Shown here piece by piece: positions 44,422-53,186 of a stretch of 64,000 bases of DNA. Every line of letters starts with the position of its first letter. Within the stretch, counting starts at the first letter, position 1. Below the pieces are notes generated by a model that saw only the letters and a program-made list of their open reading frames with translations, had not been told where the DNA came from and ran no database searches. Source of the DNA: JAHEEM01 sp036396795 (GTDB lineage Bacteria > Pseudomonadota > Gammaproteobacteria > Steroidobacterales > Rariloculaceae); NCBI GenBank assembly GCA_036396795.1, contig DASWKF010000071.1, positions 10,918 to 74,917 of the forward strand, read 5' to 3'. The position numbers were made by a program, and so were the translations under genes.

Positions 44422-45624
44422 GTGGCCAGCAGTGAGCAGCTCATCGAGCAGGCCCGCCGGGTCAGCGCGCAAAACTACGCGCCGCTGCCGGTGGTGCTGT
44501 CGAGGGCGCACGGCGTTTGGGCCTGGGACACGGACAACCGCCGCTATCTCGATTGCTTGAGCGCGTACTCGGCCTTGAGCCTCGGTCACTGCCACCCGCG
44601 GGTGATCGCGGCGCTCGCCGAGCAGGCGGCGCGTCTGACGCTGACCTCGCGCGCCTTTCACAACGACCGCATGGGCCCGTTCCTCGAGCTCTTGTGCGCG
44701 CAGTGCGAGATGGACATGGCGCTACCGATGAATACGGGCGCCGAAGCCGTCGAAACCGCGATCAAGCTGGCGCGCAAGTGGGGCTATCGAGTCAAGGGCG
44801 TGCCACGCGACGAGGCCGAGATCATCGCCTGCCGGGGGAATTTTCACGGCCGCACCACGACGATCGTCGGCTTCTCATCGGAGGCCGCGTACAAGGACGA
44901 CTTCGGCCCCTACGCACCCGGCTTCGAGCTGGTCGACTACGGCGATGCGGGCCAGCTCGAGGCCGCGATCACCCCGCGCACCGCGGCGTTCCTCGTCGAG
45001 CCCATCCAGGCCGAGGCCGGAATCAGGGTGCCCCCCGCCGGCTACCTCGCCGCGGCGCGGCGGCTGTGCGCGCAGCACAACGTGCTCCTGATCCTCGATG
45101 AGATCCAGACCGGTCTGGGGCGCACCGGCAAGTTCCTCGCCCATCAGCACGAGCGCGACGCCAAGCCCGACGTGCTCATCCTCGGCAAGGCGCTCGGCGG
45201 CGGCGTCTATCCGGTATCGGCCGTGCTCGCGGGCGCCGACATCATGGGACTGCTGCAACCGGGCGAGCACGGCAGCACCTTCGGCGGCAATCCGCTGGCG
45301 GCGGCCGTCGGCCTGGCGTCGCTGGAGGCGATCCGCGACGAGCGGCTTGCGGATCGCGCCGCGGAGCTCGGTGACTATCTGTTCGAGCGCCTGCGAACGC
45401 TCGCCGCTCCCGCGGTGCTCGAGATCCGAGGCCGGGGCCTGCTCGTCGGCATCGAGCTCGCAGGCCAACGCAGCGCGCGCGACTACTGCACCGCGTTGCT
45501 CGAGCGCGGCGTCCTGACCAAGGACACGCATGACAAAGTCATTCGCATCGCGCCGCCGCTGGTGATCGAGGCGAGCGAGCTCGACTGGCTAGTCGAACAG
45601 CTCGAAGCGGTGTTGGCTCATTGA
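44422..45624 (+). CDS. rocD: Ornithine--oxo-acid transaminase
   Basis: This 400-residue class III PLP aminotransferase converts ornithine and an oxo-acid to glutamate 5-semialdehyde. PLP lysine is near 256 in LILGKALGGGVYPVSAV. GAEAVETAIKLARKWGYRVKG and ILDEIQTGLGRTGK are OAT hallmarks, as is HGSTFGGNPLAAAV. A GTG start at 44422 is used; the Shine-Dalgarno is weak. Glutamate semialdehyde cyclises to P5C, the substrate of the PutA second domain encoded divergently, so the two genes form a proline/ornithine-to-glutamate pathway. Its end overlaps the regulator gene end by 7 nt. Confidence 0.92.
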   Translation: MASSEQLIEQARRVSAQNYAPLPVVLSRAHGVWAWDTDNRRYLDCLSAYSALSLGHCHPRVIAALAEQAARLTLTSRAFHNDRMGPFLELLCAQCEMDMALPMNTGAEAVETAIKLARKWGYRVKGVPRDEAEIIACRGNFHGRTTTIVGFSSEAAYKDDFGPYAPGFELVDYGDAGQLEAAITPRTAAFLVEPIQAEAGIRVPPAGYLAAARRLCAQHNVLLILDEIQTGLGRTGKFLAHQHERDAKPDVLILGKALGGGVYPVSAVLAGADIMGLLQPGEHGSTFGGNPLAAAVGLASLEAIRDERLADRAAELGDYLFERLRTLAAPAVLEIRGRGLLVGIELAGQRSARDYCTALLERGVLTKDTHDKVIRIAPPLVIEASELDWLVEQLEAVLAH

Positions 45625-46898
45625 GGCAACTCGCCGCGCCAGATCAGACCGTAGTCCAGCAGCGCCCAGTGGACCAGCATCGCGTCGAGATTCATACGGT
45701 CGAAGCCGGTGACCTCGTAGAGCGCCTCGAAGGCAGCTGAGCCGGACGACGCGGCTGCTTCGGCTTCGAGCCGCTCCTCGAGCTCGGCGACGTCGGCGGC
45801 GCTGGTCACCGCCTGCGCCACCTGCATGACGCCGGCATCCCGCGTGCCGGAGATGATCAGAAATCGATTGCCGCCGGGGCCCGGGAAGGTCGAGAGGAAT
45901 CCGTAGTCGCGGTAGTTGCGCCGCGAGTAGCGCAGCATGCCGGCGCCGCTGGTGTACTGCTCGCCGTCGGAGCGATTGACCAGCTCGTCGTAGGTCTCGC
46001 CTACCGCGAGCTTCGATGAGGCGAACACGAACTCCATGAGCGTATCCAGGGCGCTGATGTAGCCGACGTAGATGACGTGACTGCTCTTGAGGTCCGCCGC
46101 GCTCAGCTCGGACATCGGCGTCACTCGGACCGGCTTGTCGGAGCTGTAGACCACGCGCAGCAGATCCATCAAGGCGTAGCCCGACGCCTGCGGCAGATAG
46201 GTCAGATCGAGGTCATAGTAGGACTCCATGAGCTCCGGCGAATACATGAAAAGCTCATCGAGGTCCTTGGGGGAGTTGATGCTGAAATCGCGAATCAAGC
46301 GGCTCACGTTGCCGCGCTCGTCGAGCTCGCCGAAGATGTAGTAGTCGCCGACGACGACGAGAATCGGAACTTCGTCGTCGAGGATGTCGGCCCAGATGGA
46401 CGACTCCAGCAAGCTGGGCGGGACGACGGAGCCGGTGTCACCGCGCAGTCCGAGGTAGGTCACGAGATTCAGCGCCAGCAGAGCCGCGGCGAGCGCCATC
46501 CAGGCGTAGGGCCGGCGCCGCTGTGGCAAGGCGAGCGTCTCGACGGCGTCCGCGGGCTCGACGATGAGGCGGTATTCGCCCTTCGGGATGCGCAAGCGAT
46601 AACCCTCGTGGTCGGTAGTCCGGGCATTGAAGTGCTCGAGCTTCTGCCGCAGGTTGTGCATGTAGACACGCACCAGCGAGTCCTGGTTCGGATCGAAGTC
46701 GGCGCCTTTGCCGAAGACCTCGGTTGCGATCTCGAGCTCCTTGGGCGCCCTGCCCTCGAGCGAACAGTCGACGAGAAAGGCGAGCAGCTTGCCGTAGGTG
46801 CGCGAGCGCCCCAGCGCGCCGCTGTCCGTCACGCGCTTGATCTCGTCCCGAATACGCTCTGCGTCGAGCGGGTTTTCGCTGTTGGAAGCTTCGCTCAT
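45618..46898 (-). CDS. CadC-like membrane protein with winged-helix DNA-binding domain
   Basis: This 426-residue protein has an N-terminal winged-helix domain of the OmpR/ToxR type, residues ~15-115. Its recognition region is KELEIATEVFGKGADFDPNQ, then DSLVRVYMHNLRQKLEHF, and the wing GYRLRIPKGEYRL. One transmembrane helix lies around 130-150 (AWMALAAALLALNLVTYLGL). A ~275-residue periplasmic part follows, with no recognisable sensor motif but phosphate-like IIISGTRDAG elements. It probably senses an external or membrane signal and regulates transcription directly. Two small palindromes between its start and the divergent PepSY gene are candidate operators. Confidence 0.85.
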   Translation of the reverse strand: MSEASNSENPLDAERIRDEIKRVTDSGALGRSRTYGKLLAFLVDCSLEGRAPKELEIATEVFGKGADFDPNQDSLVRVYMHNLRQKLEHFNARTTDHEGYRLRIPKGEYRLIVEPADAVETLALPQRRRPYAWMALAAALLALNLVTYLGLRGDTGSVVPPSLLESSIWADILDDEVPILVVVGDYYIFGELDERGNVSRLIRDFSINSPKDLDELFMYSPELMESYYDLDLTYLPQASGYALMDLLRVVYSSDKPVRVTPMSELSAADLKSSHVIYVGYISALDTLMEFVFASSKLAVGETYDELVNRSDGEQYTSGAGMLRYSRRNYRDYGFLSTFPGPGGNRFLIISGTRDAGVMQVAQAVTSAADVAELEERLEAEAAASSGSAAFEALYEVTGFDRMNLDAMLVHWALLDYGLIWRGELPQ

Positions 46899-46929
46899 AA
46901 GCCCTCGCGGCCCAGCCTAGCCGATCTTT

Positions 46930-46947
46930 AACGGTTAATAAACCGTT
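46930..46947. promoter_or_regulatory. 7-4-7 perfect inverted repeat, candidate operator
   Basis: AACGGTT (46930-46936) and AACCGTT (46941-46947) are exact reverse complements around AATA. It lies 32 nt upstream of the winged-helix gene start and ~70 nt upstream of PepSY, in an AT-rich patch that stands out in a GC-rich genome. It is a plausible site for a dimeric regulator, most simply the neighbouring winged-helix protein. Confidence 0.5.
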
Positions 46948-46976
46948 TATAACTCACTGTATTTAAAGTCTAATCG
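46946..46976 (+). promoter_or_regulatory. Candidate promoter of the PepSY gene, with second palindrome
   Basis: TTTATA (46946-46951), a weak -35-like element, is followed after 17 nt by TCTAAT (46969-46974), matching four of six -10 positions. A perfect 6-4-6 inverted repeat, AGTCTA...TAGACT (46967-46982), overlaps this -10, where a bound regulator could block or recruit polymerase. The assignment rests on motif and position. Confidence 0.35.
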
Positions 46977-47017
46977 TAGACTCGCCCGAGGCCGCCCCGT
47001 ACACTTTGCGACGAATC

Positions 47018-48490
47018 ATGATCAGAATGCTGTTTCTCGTGCATCGCTATCTCGGCATCGCCATGGGTCTGCTGATCTCGCTCTGGTGCCTGTCCGGCCT
47101 CGTGATGATGTACGTGCAATACCCGAGCGTGAGCGAGGAGGAGCGCCTCGCAGGCCTGGCCGAGCTCGACCTCGGCGCCTGTTGCCGCTGGCCGGGCGAC
47201 TTCAGCAATATCGAGCTCGACTCCTTCCGCCTGGAGATGCTCGACGGGCGCCCGATCATCCGCCTGGCAGCCCAGGGCGACGACTATACGCTCGATCTGC
47301 AACGCGGCGAGTATGTCGACGGCTTTACGGAGGCGCAGGCCGCCGGCATTGCGGCGAGCATCGCCGAGCAGCTCGGCGACGGCTTGCGTGCGCGCTATCT
47401 CGGGCCCGTCGACCGCGACCAGTGGACCGTCGCCGGCGGTTTCAGCGCGCATCGGCCGCTGCACCGCTTCGAGCTCGACGACGGACGCGGCACGCAAATC
47501 TATTTGTCTAGCTACAGCGGCGAGGCGGTGCAGATGACGACCGCCAGCGAGCGCTTCTGGAACTGGCTCGGCTCCGTCGTGCATTGGCTCTACCCGACGG
47601 TCATCCGGCAGAACGCCTATCTTTGGAGCCAGGCGATCATCTGGACATCGAGCGTCGGCTTGTTGCTCACGGCGGTCGGGCTCTATATCGGCATCAGGCA
47701 ATTCAGGTGTCGCCGCAGCGGGCGCCATTCTGCCTATCGCGGCGTCTGGCTCTGGCACCACTATGCCGGCCTGATCTTCGGCGTGCTCACGCTCACGTGG
47801 CTCTTCAGCGGTCTCTTGTCCGTGCAGCCCTGGGGCGCGTTCGAGAGCCGCAGCTTTGCCGCCGAGAACGCGCGCCTCAAGGGCCGCACGCTCGCGCTCG
47901 CGGATGTTCAGCTCGCGCTGCGCGATGCGAGCTCGATGGCCCTGCCTCGAGATACCGTGCAGCTCGAAGGCGCGCGCTTCGGCGGCGGGCTCTTCGCGCT
48001 GGCCTGGACACAGGACGCGCGAGCCACGCGTCTCGCCGGCTCCGAGTTTGCCGCCGCGCCGCTGACCGACGACGAGCTTGCCGCGGCCGCCGCGCGGTTG
48101 CGCCCGGACGCCTCGATCGTCGAGCAGGGCTGGCTCGCGCGCGGCGATGCCTATTACTACGAGCATCACGACGCGCGCCGCTTCCCGGTCTACCGGATAC
48201 GTTACGGCGACGACGAGCGCATCTATCTCGACGGCACCAGCGGGCAGCTCGCCTACACCGTCGACGACCGGCGGCGCAGCTTGCGCTGGCTGTTCCTGGC
48301 GCTGCATCGCGGTGATTTCGCGGCCGTGGTGCGCGAGCGCCCCGTATGGGACGTCATGATGTGGCTGGCGATGTCCGGCGTGACGGTCGGCGCGCTGACG
48401 GGCACCTGGCTGGGGGCGCGGCGGGTCGTGCGCGCCGTCCGGGGGCTCAGAGCTCGGCGGCCCAGTCCTTGGTCTCGAGCAGGCTTCTGA
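47018..48490 (+). CDS. PepSY-domain inner-membrane protein
   Basis: This 490-residue protein is of the PepSY-associated membrane type (iron-regulated or siderophore-reductase-like proteins). The first helix HRYLGIAMGLLISLWCLSGLVMMY carries the conserved His. Another conserved pair lies in WLWHHYAGLIFGVLTLTWLFSG near 250. A PepSY-like periplasmic domain with SYSGEAVQM is in the first half and another near the C-terminus (IYLDGTSGQLAYTVDD). The family may bind haem between helices and reduce periplasmic metals. ATG 47018 is the first Met with a good N-terminus. It is divergent from the winged-helix regulator and its 3' end overlaps the E2 gene on the opposite strand by 44 nt. Confidence 0.85.
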   Translation: MIRMLFLVHRYLGIAMGLLISLWCLSGLVMMYVQYPSVSEEERLAGLAELDLGACCRWPGDFSNIELDSFRLEMLDGRPIIRLAAQGDDYTLDLQRGEYVDGFTEAQAAGIAASIAEQLGDGLRARYLGPVDRDQWTVAGGFSAHRPLHRFELDDGRGTQIYLSSYSGEAVQMTTASERFWNWLGSVVHWLYPTVIRQNAYLWSQAIIWTSSVGLLLTAVGLYIGIRQFRCRRSGRHSAYRGVWLWHHYAGLIFGVLTLTWLFSGLLSVQPWGAFESRSFAAENARLKGRTLALADVQLALRDASSMALPRDTVQLEGARFGGGLFALAWTQDARATRLAGSEFAAAPLTDDELAAAAARLRPDASIVEQGWLARGDAYYYEHHDARRFPVYRIRYGDDERIYLDGTSGQLAYTVDDRRRSLRWLFLALHRGDFAAVVRERPVWDVMMWLAMSGVTVGALTGTWLGARRVVRAVRGLRARRPSPWSRAGF

Positions 48491-49778
48491 CGCGGGCGAG
48501 AAACGCCCCCGAGTAGGCGCCGTCGATGGCGCGGTGATCGAACGATTGCGCCAAGATGCCGACCGGCCGAATGCCTATCGCATCTCCCCCGGGCCCCTCG
48601 ATCACCACCGGTTGCTTGCGGATCGCGTCCACCGACAGAATCGCGACCTGAGGCTGATTGATGATCGGCGCCGTGAGCAAGGTCCCATAGCTGCCGTTGT
48701 TCGTCAACGTATAGGTGCCGCCGCTGAGGTCGTCCGCGGCGAGCTTGCCCTCGCGCGCCCGGCGGCCGAGCTCGTGAATCTGCTGCGCCAGCCCCGACAC
48801 CGTCAGATCGCCGGCATTGCGGATCACGGGGGCGACCAGGCCCTCGAGATCGAGCGCGACCGCGACCGACAAATGAATGCCTGAATGGACGAGCAGGCCG
48901 TCGCCGTCGACGCTCGCGTTGATGCGAGGAAACTCCTTGATCGCGAGACAGGCCGCGCGCGCGATGAAAGGCAGATAGGTCAGGGAATAACCGCGCTCGC
49001 GGCGCCAGCGCTCGCGAGCCGCAAGGCGCACCTGCTCGACCTTGGCGAAGTCCACTTCGACGGCCTGCAGCACGTGCGCGCTGGTCGCCTTGGACCTGAC
49101 CATGTGCTCGGCGGTGACGCGTCGAATCCGATCGAAAGCGATGCGCCCGCCTTCCGGCTCCACCCGGTCGGCCGGCTGTTCCGATCGAACCGCGAATGCC
49201 GCTGACGGCTCCGGGGCCAGAGGCGGCCGCGGCTCGAGGACGGTATCGCCATCGGAGTCGGCGAGCTTCTCCGCAGGCGCAACGGAAGACGGGTGCTCGA
49301 TTGCCGCGAGCACGTCCTCGCGCGTGATCCGGCCGTCGCGGCCGCTGCCTTCGATCGTGTGCGGATCGAGCTGATGCTCGGCGATGAGCCGCCGCACGAC
49401 CGGCGACAGGCGCAGCCGATCCTGCGAGCTGCTCAGATTGATGGGCGTGATCAGCGTGGGCTCGTCGGCCGCGTCGCTCTCACCCGTAAGCTCGATGTGC
49501 TCGGCCCCGGGGTCGAAGCCCGGCGAGCCCGCCTCGGGCCGCTCGCCGGGGGCACTGATGACCGCCAGTACCGCACCGACCTCCACCGTCTGGCCGGCCT
49601 CGACGAGAACCTTCTCGAGCACGCCGGAGATCGGCGCGGGCACCTCCGTTGCCGCCTTGTCGGTTTCCACGTCGAGCAATAGCTCGTTCTTCTCCACCGT
49701 GTCGCCGACCCGCTTGTGCCAGGCGGCAACCGTGCCTTCCGCGACGGTTTCGCCCAATTGCGGCATGAGAATGTTCAT
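48447..49778 (-). CDS. Dihydrolipoamide acyltransferase (E2) of a second 2-oxoacid dehydrogenase
   Basis: This 443-residue E2 subunit has a lipoyl domain with K41 in ETDKAATEV, an E3-binding domain around 140-180 (LSPVVRRLIAEHQLDPHTIEG) and a catalytic domain ending with SFDHRAIDGAYSGAFLARV (catalytic His and Asp). The context with an E1-beta gene of the heterotetrameric type points to a pyruvate, branched-chain or acetoin-type complex rather than 2-oxoglutarate. The ATG at 49778 is 11 nt after the E1-beta stop. Substrate cannot be told from E2 alone. Its 3' end overlaps the PepSY gene in antiparallel fashion. Confidence 0.9.
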   Translation of the reverse strand: MNILMPQLGETVAEGTVAAWHKRVGDTVEKNELLLDVETDKAATEVPAPISGVLEKVLVEAGQTVEVGAVLAVISAPGERPEAGSPGFDPGAEHIELTGESDAADEPTLITPINLSSSQDRLRLSPVVRRLIAEHQLDPHTIEGSGRDGRITREDVLAAIEHPSSVAPAEKLADSDGDTVLEPRPPLAPEPSAAFAVRSEQPADRVEPEGGRIAFDRIRRVTAEHMVRSKATSAHVLQAVEVDFAKVEQVRLAARERWRRERGYSLTYLPFIARAACLAIKEFPRINASVDGDGLLVHSGIHLSVAVALDLEGLVAPVIRNAGDLTVSGLAQQIHELGRRAREGKLAADDLSGGTYTLTNNGSYGTLLTAPIINQPQVAILSVDAIRKQPVVIEGPGGDAIGIRPVGILAQSFDHRAIDGAYSGAFLARVRSLLETKDWAAEL

Positions 49779-49789
49779 TGCGGTGCCCT

Positions 49790-50767
49790 TCAGTCGACGA
49801 GCCGCCGAACGGCCTCGACGATGCGCGCCGCGCTCGGCAGCACGGCATCCTCCAAAGCATCGGCGGACGGAAGCGGAATGTGCGGCGTGGTCACGCGGAC
49901 GATCGGTCCGTCGAGGTCCCAGAAGATCTCCTCGGCGACGATCGAGGCGATCTCGGCACCCCAGCCGCACAGACGCGGATTCTCTTCCACCGTGACCAGA
50001 CGCCCGGTGCGGCCGACGGCCTCGAGTATCGTCAGCGTGTCCAAAGGCACCAGCGAACGCACGTCGATCACGGTTGCCGAGATGCCGTGCTCGGCCTCCA
50101 GCGTCGCCGCCGCCTGCACCGCCTTGGGCACCATCGCCGCCAGCGCGACAATGGTCACGTCGTCGCCGCTGCGAACGATGCGCGCCTTGCCGAGCTCCTC
50201 GACATGCTCGCCGTCCGGCACTTCACCCTTGGTGGCGTAGAGCGATTTCTGCTCGAAGAACATCACCGGATCGGGGTCTCTGACGGCCGCCGCCAGCAAG
50301 CCCTTGACGTCCGCCGGCGTCGACGGCGCGACGACCTTGAGGCCGGGTATCGCCATGGCCCAGTTCTCCACGCTCTGCGAGTGCTGCGCGCCGAAGCGGC
50401 TGCCGCCGCCGTTGGCGCTGCGAATGACTAGCGGCAAGCTGCATTGGCCGTCGGTCATGTACCGCGTTTTCGCGATCTGGTTCGCCACCAGATCCCAGCA
50501 GACGGCGAAGAAATCCGAGAACATGATCTCGGCGATCGGGCGTAGGCCCGTCATCGCCGCGCCCATCGCGGCGCCGACGATCGCTTGCTCGGAGATCGGC
50601 GTATCCCTGACCCGCTCGGGCCCGAACTCCTCGAGCAGCCCCACGGTCGCCTTGAAGACCCCGCCGGCTGCAGCCACGTCCTCACCGAGGAACACCACGG
50701 TGTCGTCGCGGCGCATTTCTTGGGCGATGCCCGCGCTCACCGCTTCCCTGTAAGTCAACTCCGCCAT
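49790..50767 (-). CDS. 2-oxoacid dehydrogenase E1 component, beta subunit
   Basis: This 325-residue protein is the beta half of an alpha2beta2 E1. It starts LTYREAVSAGIAQEMRRD and has VVFLGEDVAAAGGVFKAT. DTPISEQAIVGAAMGAAMTG carries the ThDP-activating Glu region, and RSANGGGSRFGAQHSQ and VVAPSTPADVKGLLAAAV are hallmark segments. The gene should be paired with an E1-alpha gene, but none is found upstream: 50768-51026 is non-coding and the next gene is divergent. Either alpha is encoded elsewhere or this operon has lost it. Confidence 0.93.
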   Translation of the reverse strand: MAELTYREAVSAGIAQEMRRDDTVVFLGEDVAAAGGVFKATVGLLEEFGPERVRDTPISEQAIVGAAMGAAMTGLRPIAEIMFSDFFAVCWDLVANQIAKTRYMTDGQCSLPLVIRSANGGGSRFGAQHSQSVENWAMAIPGLKVVAPSTPADVKGLLAAAVRDPDPVMFFEQKSLYATKGEVPDGEHVEELGKARIVRSGDDVTIVALAAMVPKAVQAAATLEAEHGISATVIDVRSLVPLDTLTILEAVGRTGRLVTVEENPRLCGWGAEIASIVAEEIFWDLDGPIVRVTTPHIPLPSADALEDAVLPSAARIVEAVRRLVD

Positions 50768-51026
50768 TGCAGTCGCTCGGCCGCTCCTGAATAAACCGAG
50801 CTATCTTACGTCAGTTGGATGACTCGATCTAACCGTGTTTCGGGGATCGACGAGCGTCCTCAGCGCGCTCCGAGAATCCGCAGCTGCGGCGCGGGCAAGG
50901 GCGCCGTCAGCCGGGAAACCGTCGCGGGCGAGCGCCGCGGTAACGGCCGATCGTGCGCTTGCGCCGTGCGGGCGCGTTAGCCGATATACTATGGAAACTT
51001 CCTCACTGCGCGAAACCCAAGAACCA

Positions 51027-52088
51027 ATGAGCAAGACCTTGAGCATCGCCCTGATTCCCGGTGACGGCATCGGCACCGAGGTCATGCCCGAAGGCGTGCG
51101 CGTGCTCGAAGCCGCCGGCCGCAAGCACGGCCTGAGCCTTCGTTGGCGGGAATTCGATTGGTCTTGCGAACGCTACCTCAAGACCGGAAGCATGATGCCG
51201 GAGGACGGCATCGAGCAGCTGCGAGCCTTCGATGCCATCTATCTGGGCGCCGTCGGCTTCCCGACCGTCGCCGATCACGTGTCTCTTTGGGGATTGCTGA
51301 TTCCGATCCGCCGCGAATTCGACCAATACATCAATCTGCGTCCGGTGCGCCTGTTCGAGGGCGTCCCCTGCCCCCTGGCCGGCAAGGTCGCGGGCGATAT
51401 CGATTTCTACGTCGTGCGCGAGAACGTCGAAGGCGAATATTCGGCGATCGGCGGCATTCAGTACAAGGACACGGATCAGGAAATCGTCGTGCAGCAGAGC
51501 ATGTTCACGCGCCGCGGCGTCGACCGGGTGCTGAAATACGCGTTCGAGCTCGCGAAATCGCGGCCGGCCAGGCATTTGACCTCGGCCACCAAATCAAACG
51601 GTATTATCCACTCGATGCCGTATTGGGACGCCAGGGTTGCGAACATGAGCAAGTCGTATCCAGACGTCAAGGTCGACCAATTCCACATCGACATCTTGAC
51701 CGCCAACTTCGTCCGCATGCCGGAGCACTTCGACGTCGTCGTCGGCAGCAATCTCTTCGGCGACATTCTTTCGGATCTCGGCCCGGCGTGCACGGGAACG
51801 ATTGCGATCGCGCCGTCCGCCAACATGAATCCCGAGAAGCTGCACCCGTCGATGTTCGAGCCCGTCCATGGATCGGCACCCGATATCGCAGGCAAGGGCA
51901 TTGCGAACCCGATCGGCACGATTTGGGCCGGAGCGATGATGCTCCAGCACCTCGGCCACGGAGGGGCGCACGACAGCATCATGAGCGCCGTGGAGAGCGT
52001 GCTTCGCGAAGGCGCGCAGCTGACGCGGGACATGGGCGGCCAGGCGAGCACCCAGGAGCTCGGCAAGGCGATCGCAGACGCACTTTAA
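51027..52088 (+). CDS. D-malate/tartrate dehydrogenase-type beta-decarboxylating dehydrogenase
   Basis: This 353-residue NAD-dependent enzyme belongs to the isocitrate/isopropylmalate dehydrogenase superfamily. IALIPGDGIGTEVMPEGVR is the start of the fold. SLWGLLIPIRREFDQYINLRPVR matches the tartrate/D-malate dehydrogenase branch rather than LeuB. VVRENVEGEYSAIGG, LTSATKSNGIIHSMPYWD and NLFGDILSDLGPACTGTIAIAPSAN complete the active site. Likely products are pyruvate and CO2 from D-malate, or oxaloglycolate-related compounds from tartrate. ATG 51027 fits; an upstream ATG at 50991 would add twelve residues. It leads a plus-strand group with the MBL-fold and TauE genes. Confidence 0.92.
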   Translation: MSKTLSIALIPGDGIGTEVMPEGVRVLEAAGRKHGLSLRWREFDWSCERYLKTGSMMPEDGIEQLRAFDAIYLGAVGFPTVADHVSLWGLLIPIRREFDQYINLRPVRLFEGVPCPLAGKVAGDIDFYVVRENVEGEYSAIGGIQYKDTDQEIVVQQSMFTRRGVDRVLKYAFELAKSRPARHLTSATKSNGIIHSMPYWDARVANMSKSYPDVKVDQFHIDILTANFVRMPEHFDVVVGSNLFGDILSDLGPACTGTIAIAPSANMNPEKLHPSMFEPVHGSAPDIAGKGIANPIGTIWAGAMMLQHLGHGGAHDSIMSAVESVLREGAQLTRDMGGQASTQELGKAIADAL

Positions 52089-52101
52089 GGGGGAGACTGA
52101 A

Positions 52102-53130
52102 ATGCTCGATCGACGGCTTCGCAACGCAGCTCTGCTACTCGCCGTCGGCGCTGTGCTGCCGCTCGTCGGCTGCGCGCAGCCTGCCGACGCTCCGGAGCGC
52201 GAGATCACCAACGTCACCGGGGATCTCTACCGCTTTCGCGAAATCCGCCACATCGGCATGTTCCTCGTGACCGGCGAAGGCATCATCGTCGTGGATCCGA
52301 CGAACCCGGGCCTCGCGGCGTGGCTCAAGGAAGAGCTCGATCGGCGTTTCGGCCTGCCGGTCCGCTACGTGATCTACAGCCACAGTCACAACGATCACGC
52401 ATCCGGGGGCGAGGTTTTCGCGGACACGGCGACGTTCATCGGCCATGTCAACATGCGCAAGAATCTCCAGAAACCCCCGCCCGACGCACCGCTGCTGCCG
52501 CGCGAGCGGCTCTGGGACGTCGACGGCAACGGCACCATCGAGTCATCAGAGGCGAACCCCTACGCGTCGCAAGCCTTCGAGCTTCTCGGGAAGGCCGACA
52601 CCGACGGCTTGACGCGATCGGACATCTGGGAAGTGCGCTTCGGGGGTGGGACGCATCCGCCGGATATCTATTATGCGGATCATCTGACGGTCAGGCTCGG
52701 CGGCAAGTCGGTCGAGCTCCACTACACCGGAAGAAATCATACCGACGACATGACGACGGTGTTGTTTCCGGAAGAGCGAACGATCTATACGGTCGATTTC
52801 CTCACGCCGAATCGCCTGCCGTTCACCGACCTCGACGGCGGCTACCTGCCCGAATGGCTCGCTTCCCTGCGTCTCGTCGAGCAACTCGACTTCGACATCA
52901 TCTCTCCGGGTCACGAAGCCGTCGGCACCAAGGCCCAGGTGTCGGAGCAGGTACGCTACCTGGAAGATCTGATCGCCGAGGTCTCGGCCGGCATCGCCGC
53001 CGGTCGGAGCAAGCAGGAGCTGGTCGACACCGTGCTGTTGGAGCAGCACTCGCACTTGCTCGAGTATGACAATTTCCGGCCGCAGAACGTCGGCGGCGCC
53101 TACGAGATATTGGTGTCGTCCGAGCAGTAG
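52102..53130 (+). CDS. MBL-fold lipoprotein hydrolase with embedded EF-hand loop
   Basis: This 342-residue metallo-beta-lactamase-fold protein has a lipobox (LPLVGCAQP) at the end of its signal peptide. The zinc motif YSHSHNDHASGG lies near 93-98, with Asp in YTVDFLTPN and His in SPGHEAVG. Between these, DVDGNGTIESSE near 140-151 is a textbook calcium-binding EF-hand loop, followed by a second acidic DTDGLTRSD. The EF-hand falls in an insertion of the fold. Function is unknown; it may be a periplasmic hydrolase whose activity depends on calcium. It starts 13 nt after the dehydrogenase gene. Confidence 0.87.
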   Translation: MLDRRLRNAALLLAVGAVLPLVGCAQPADAPEREITNVTGDLYRFREIRHIGMFLVTGEGIIVVDPTNPGLAAWLKEELDRRFGLPVRYVIYSHSHNDHASGGEVFADTATFIGHVNMRKNLQKPPPDAPLLPRERLWDVDGNGTIESSEANPYASQAFELLGKADTDGLTRSDIWEVRFGGGTHPPDIYYADHLTVRLGGKSVELHYTGRNHTDDMTTVLFPEERTIYTVDFLTPNRLPFTDLDGGYLPEWLASLRLVEQLDFDIISPGHEAVGTKAQVSEQVRYLEDLIAEVSAGIAAGRSKQELVDTVLLEQHSHLLEYDNFRPQNVGGAYEILVSSEQ

Positions 53131-53186
53131 CTCGAGGAGATCCAGCCGATCCGAATCGGCCGCAATCGCGGCCGTTCTCATAACCG

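Noticed and set aside
50801..51124. Possible E1-alpha remnant on the minus strand upstream of E1-beta
   Set aside because: The translated frame shows no E1-alpha motif such as GHGTHVA or the ThDP GDG...N region and largely overlaps the dehydrogenase gene.
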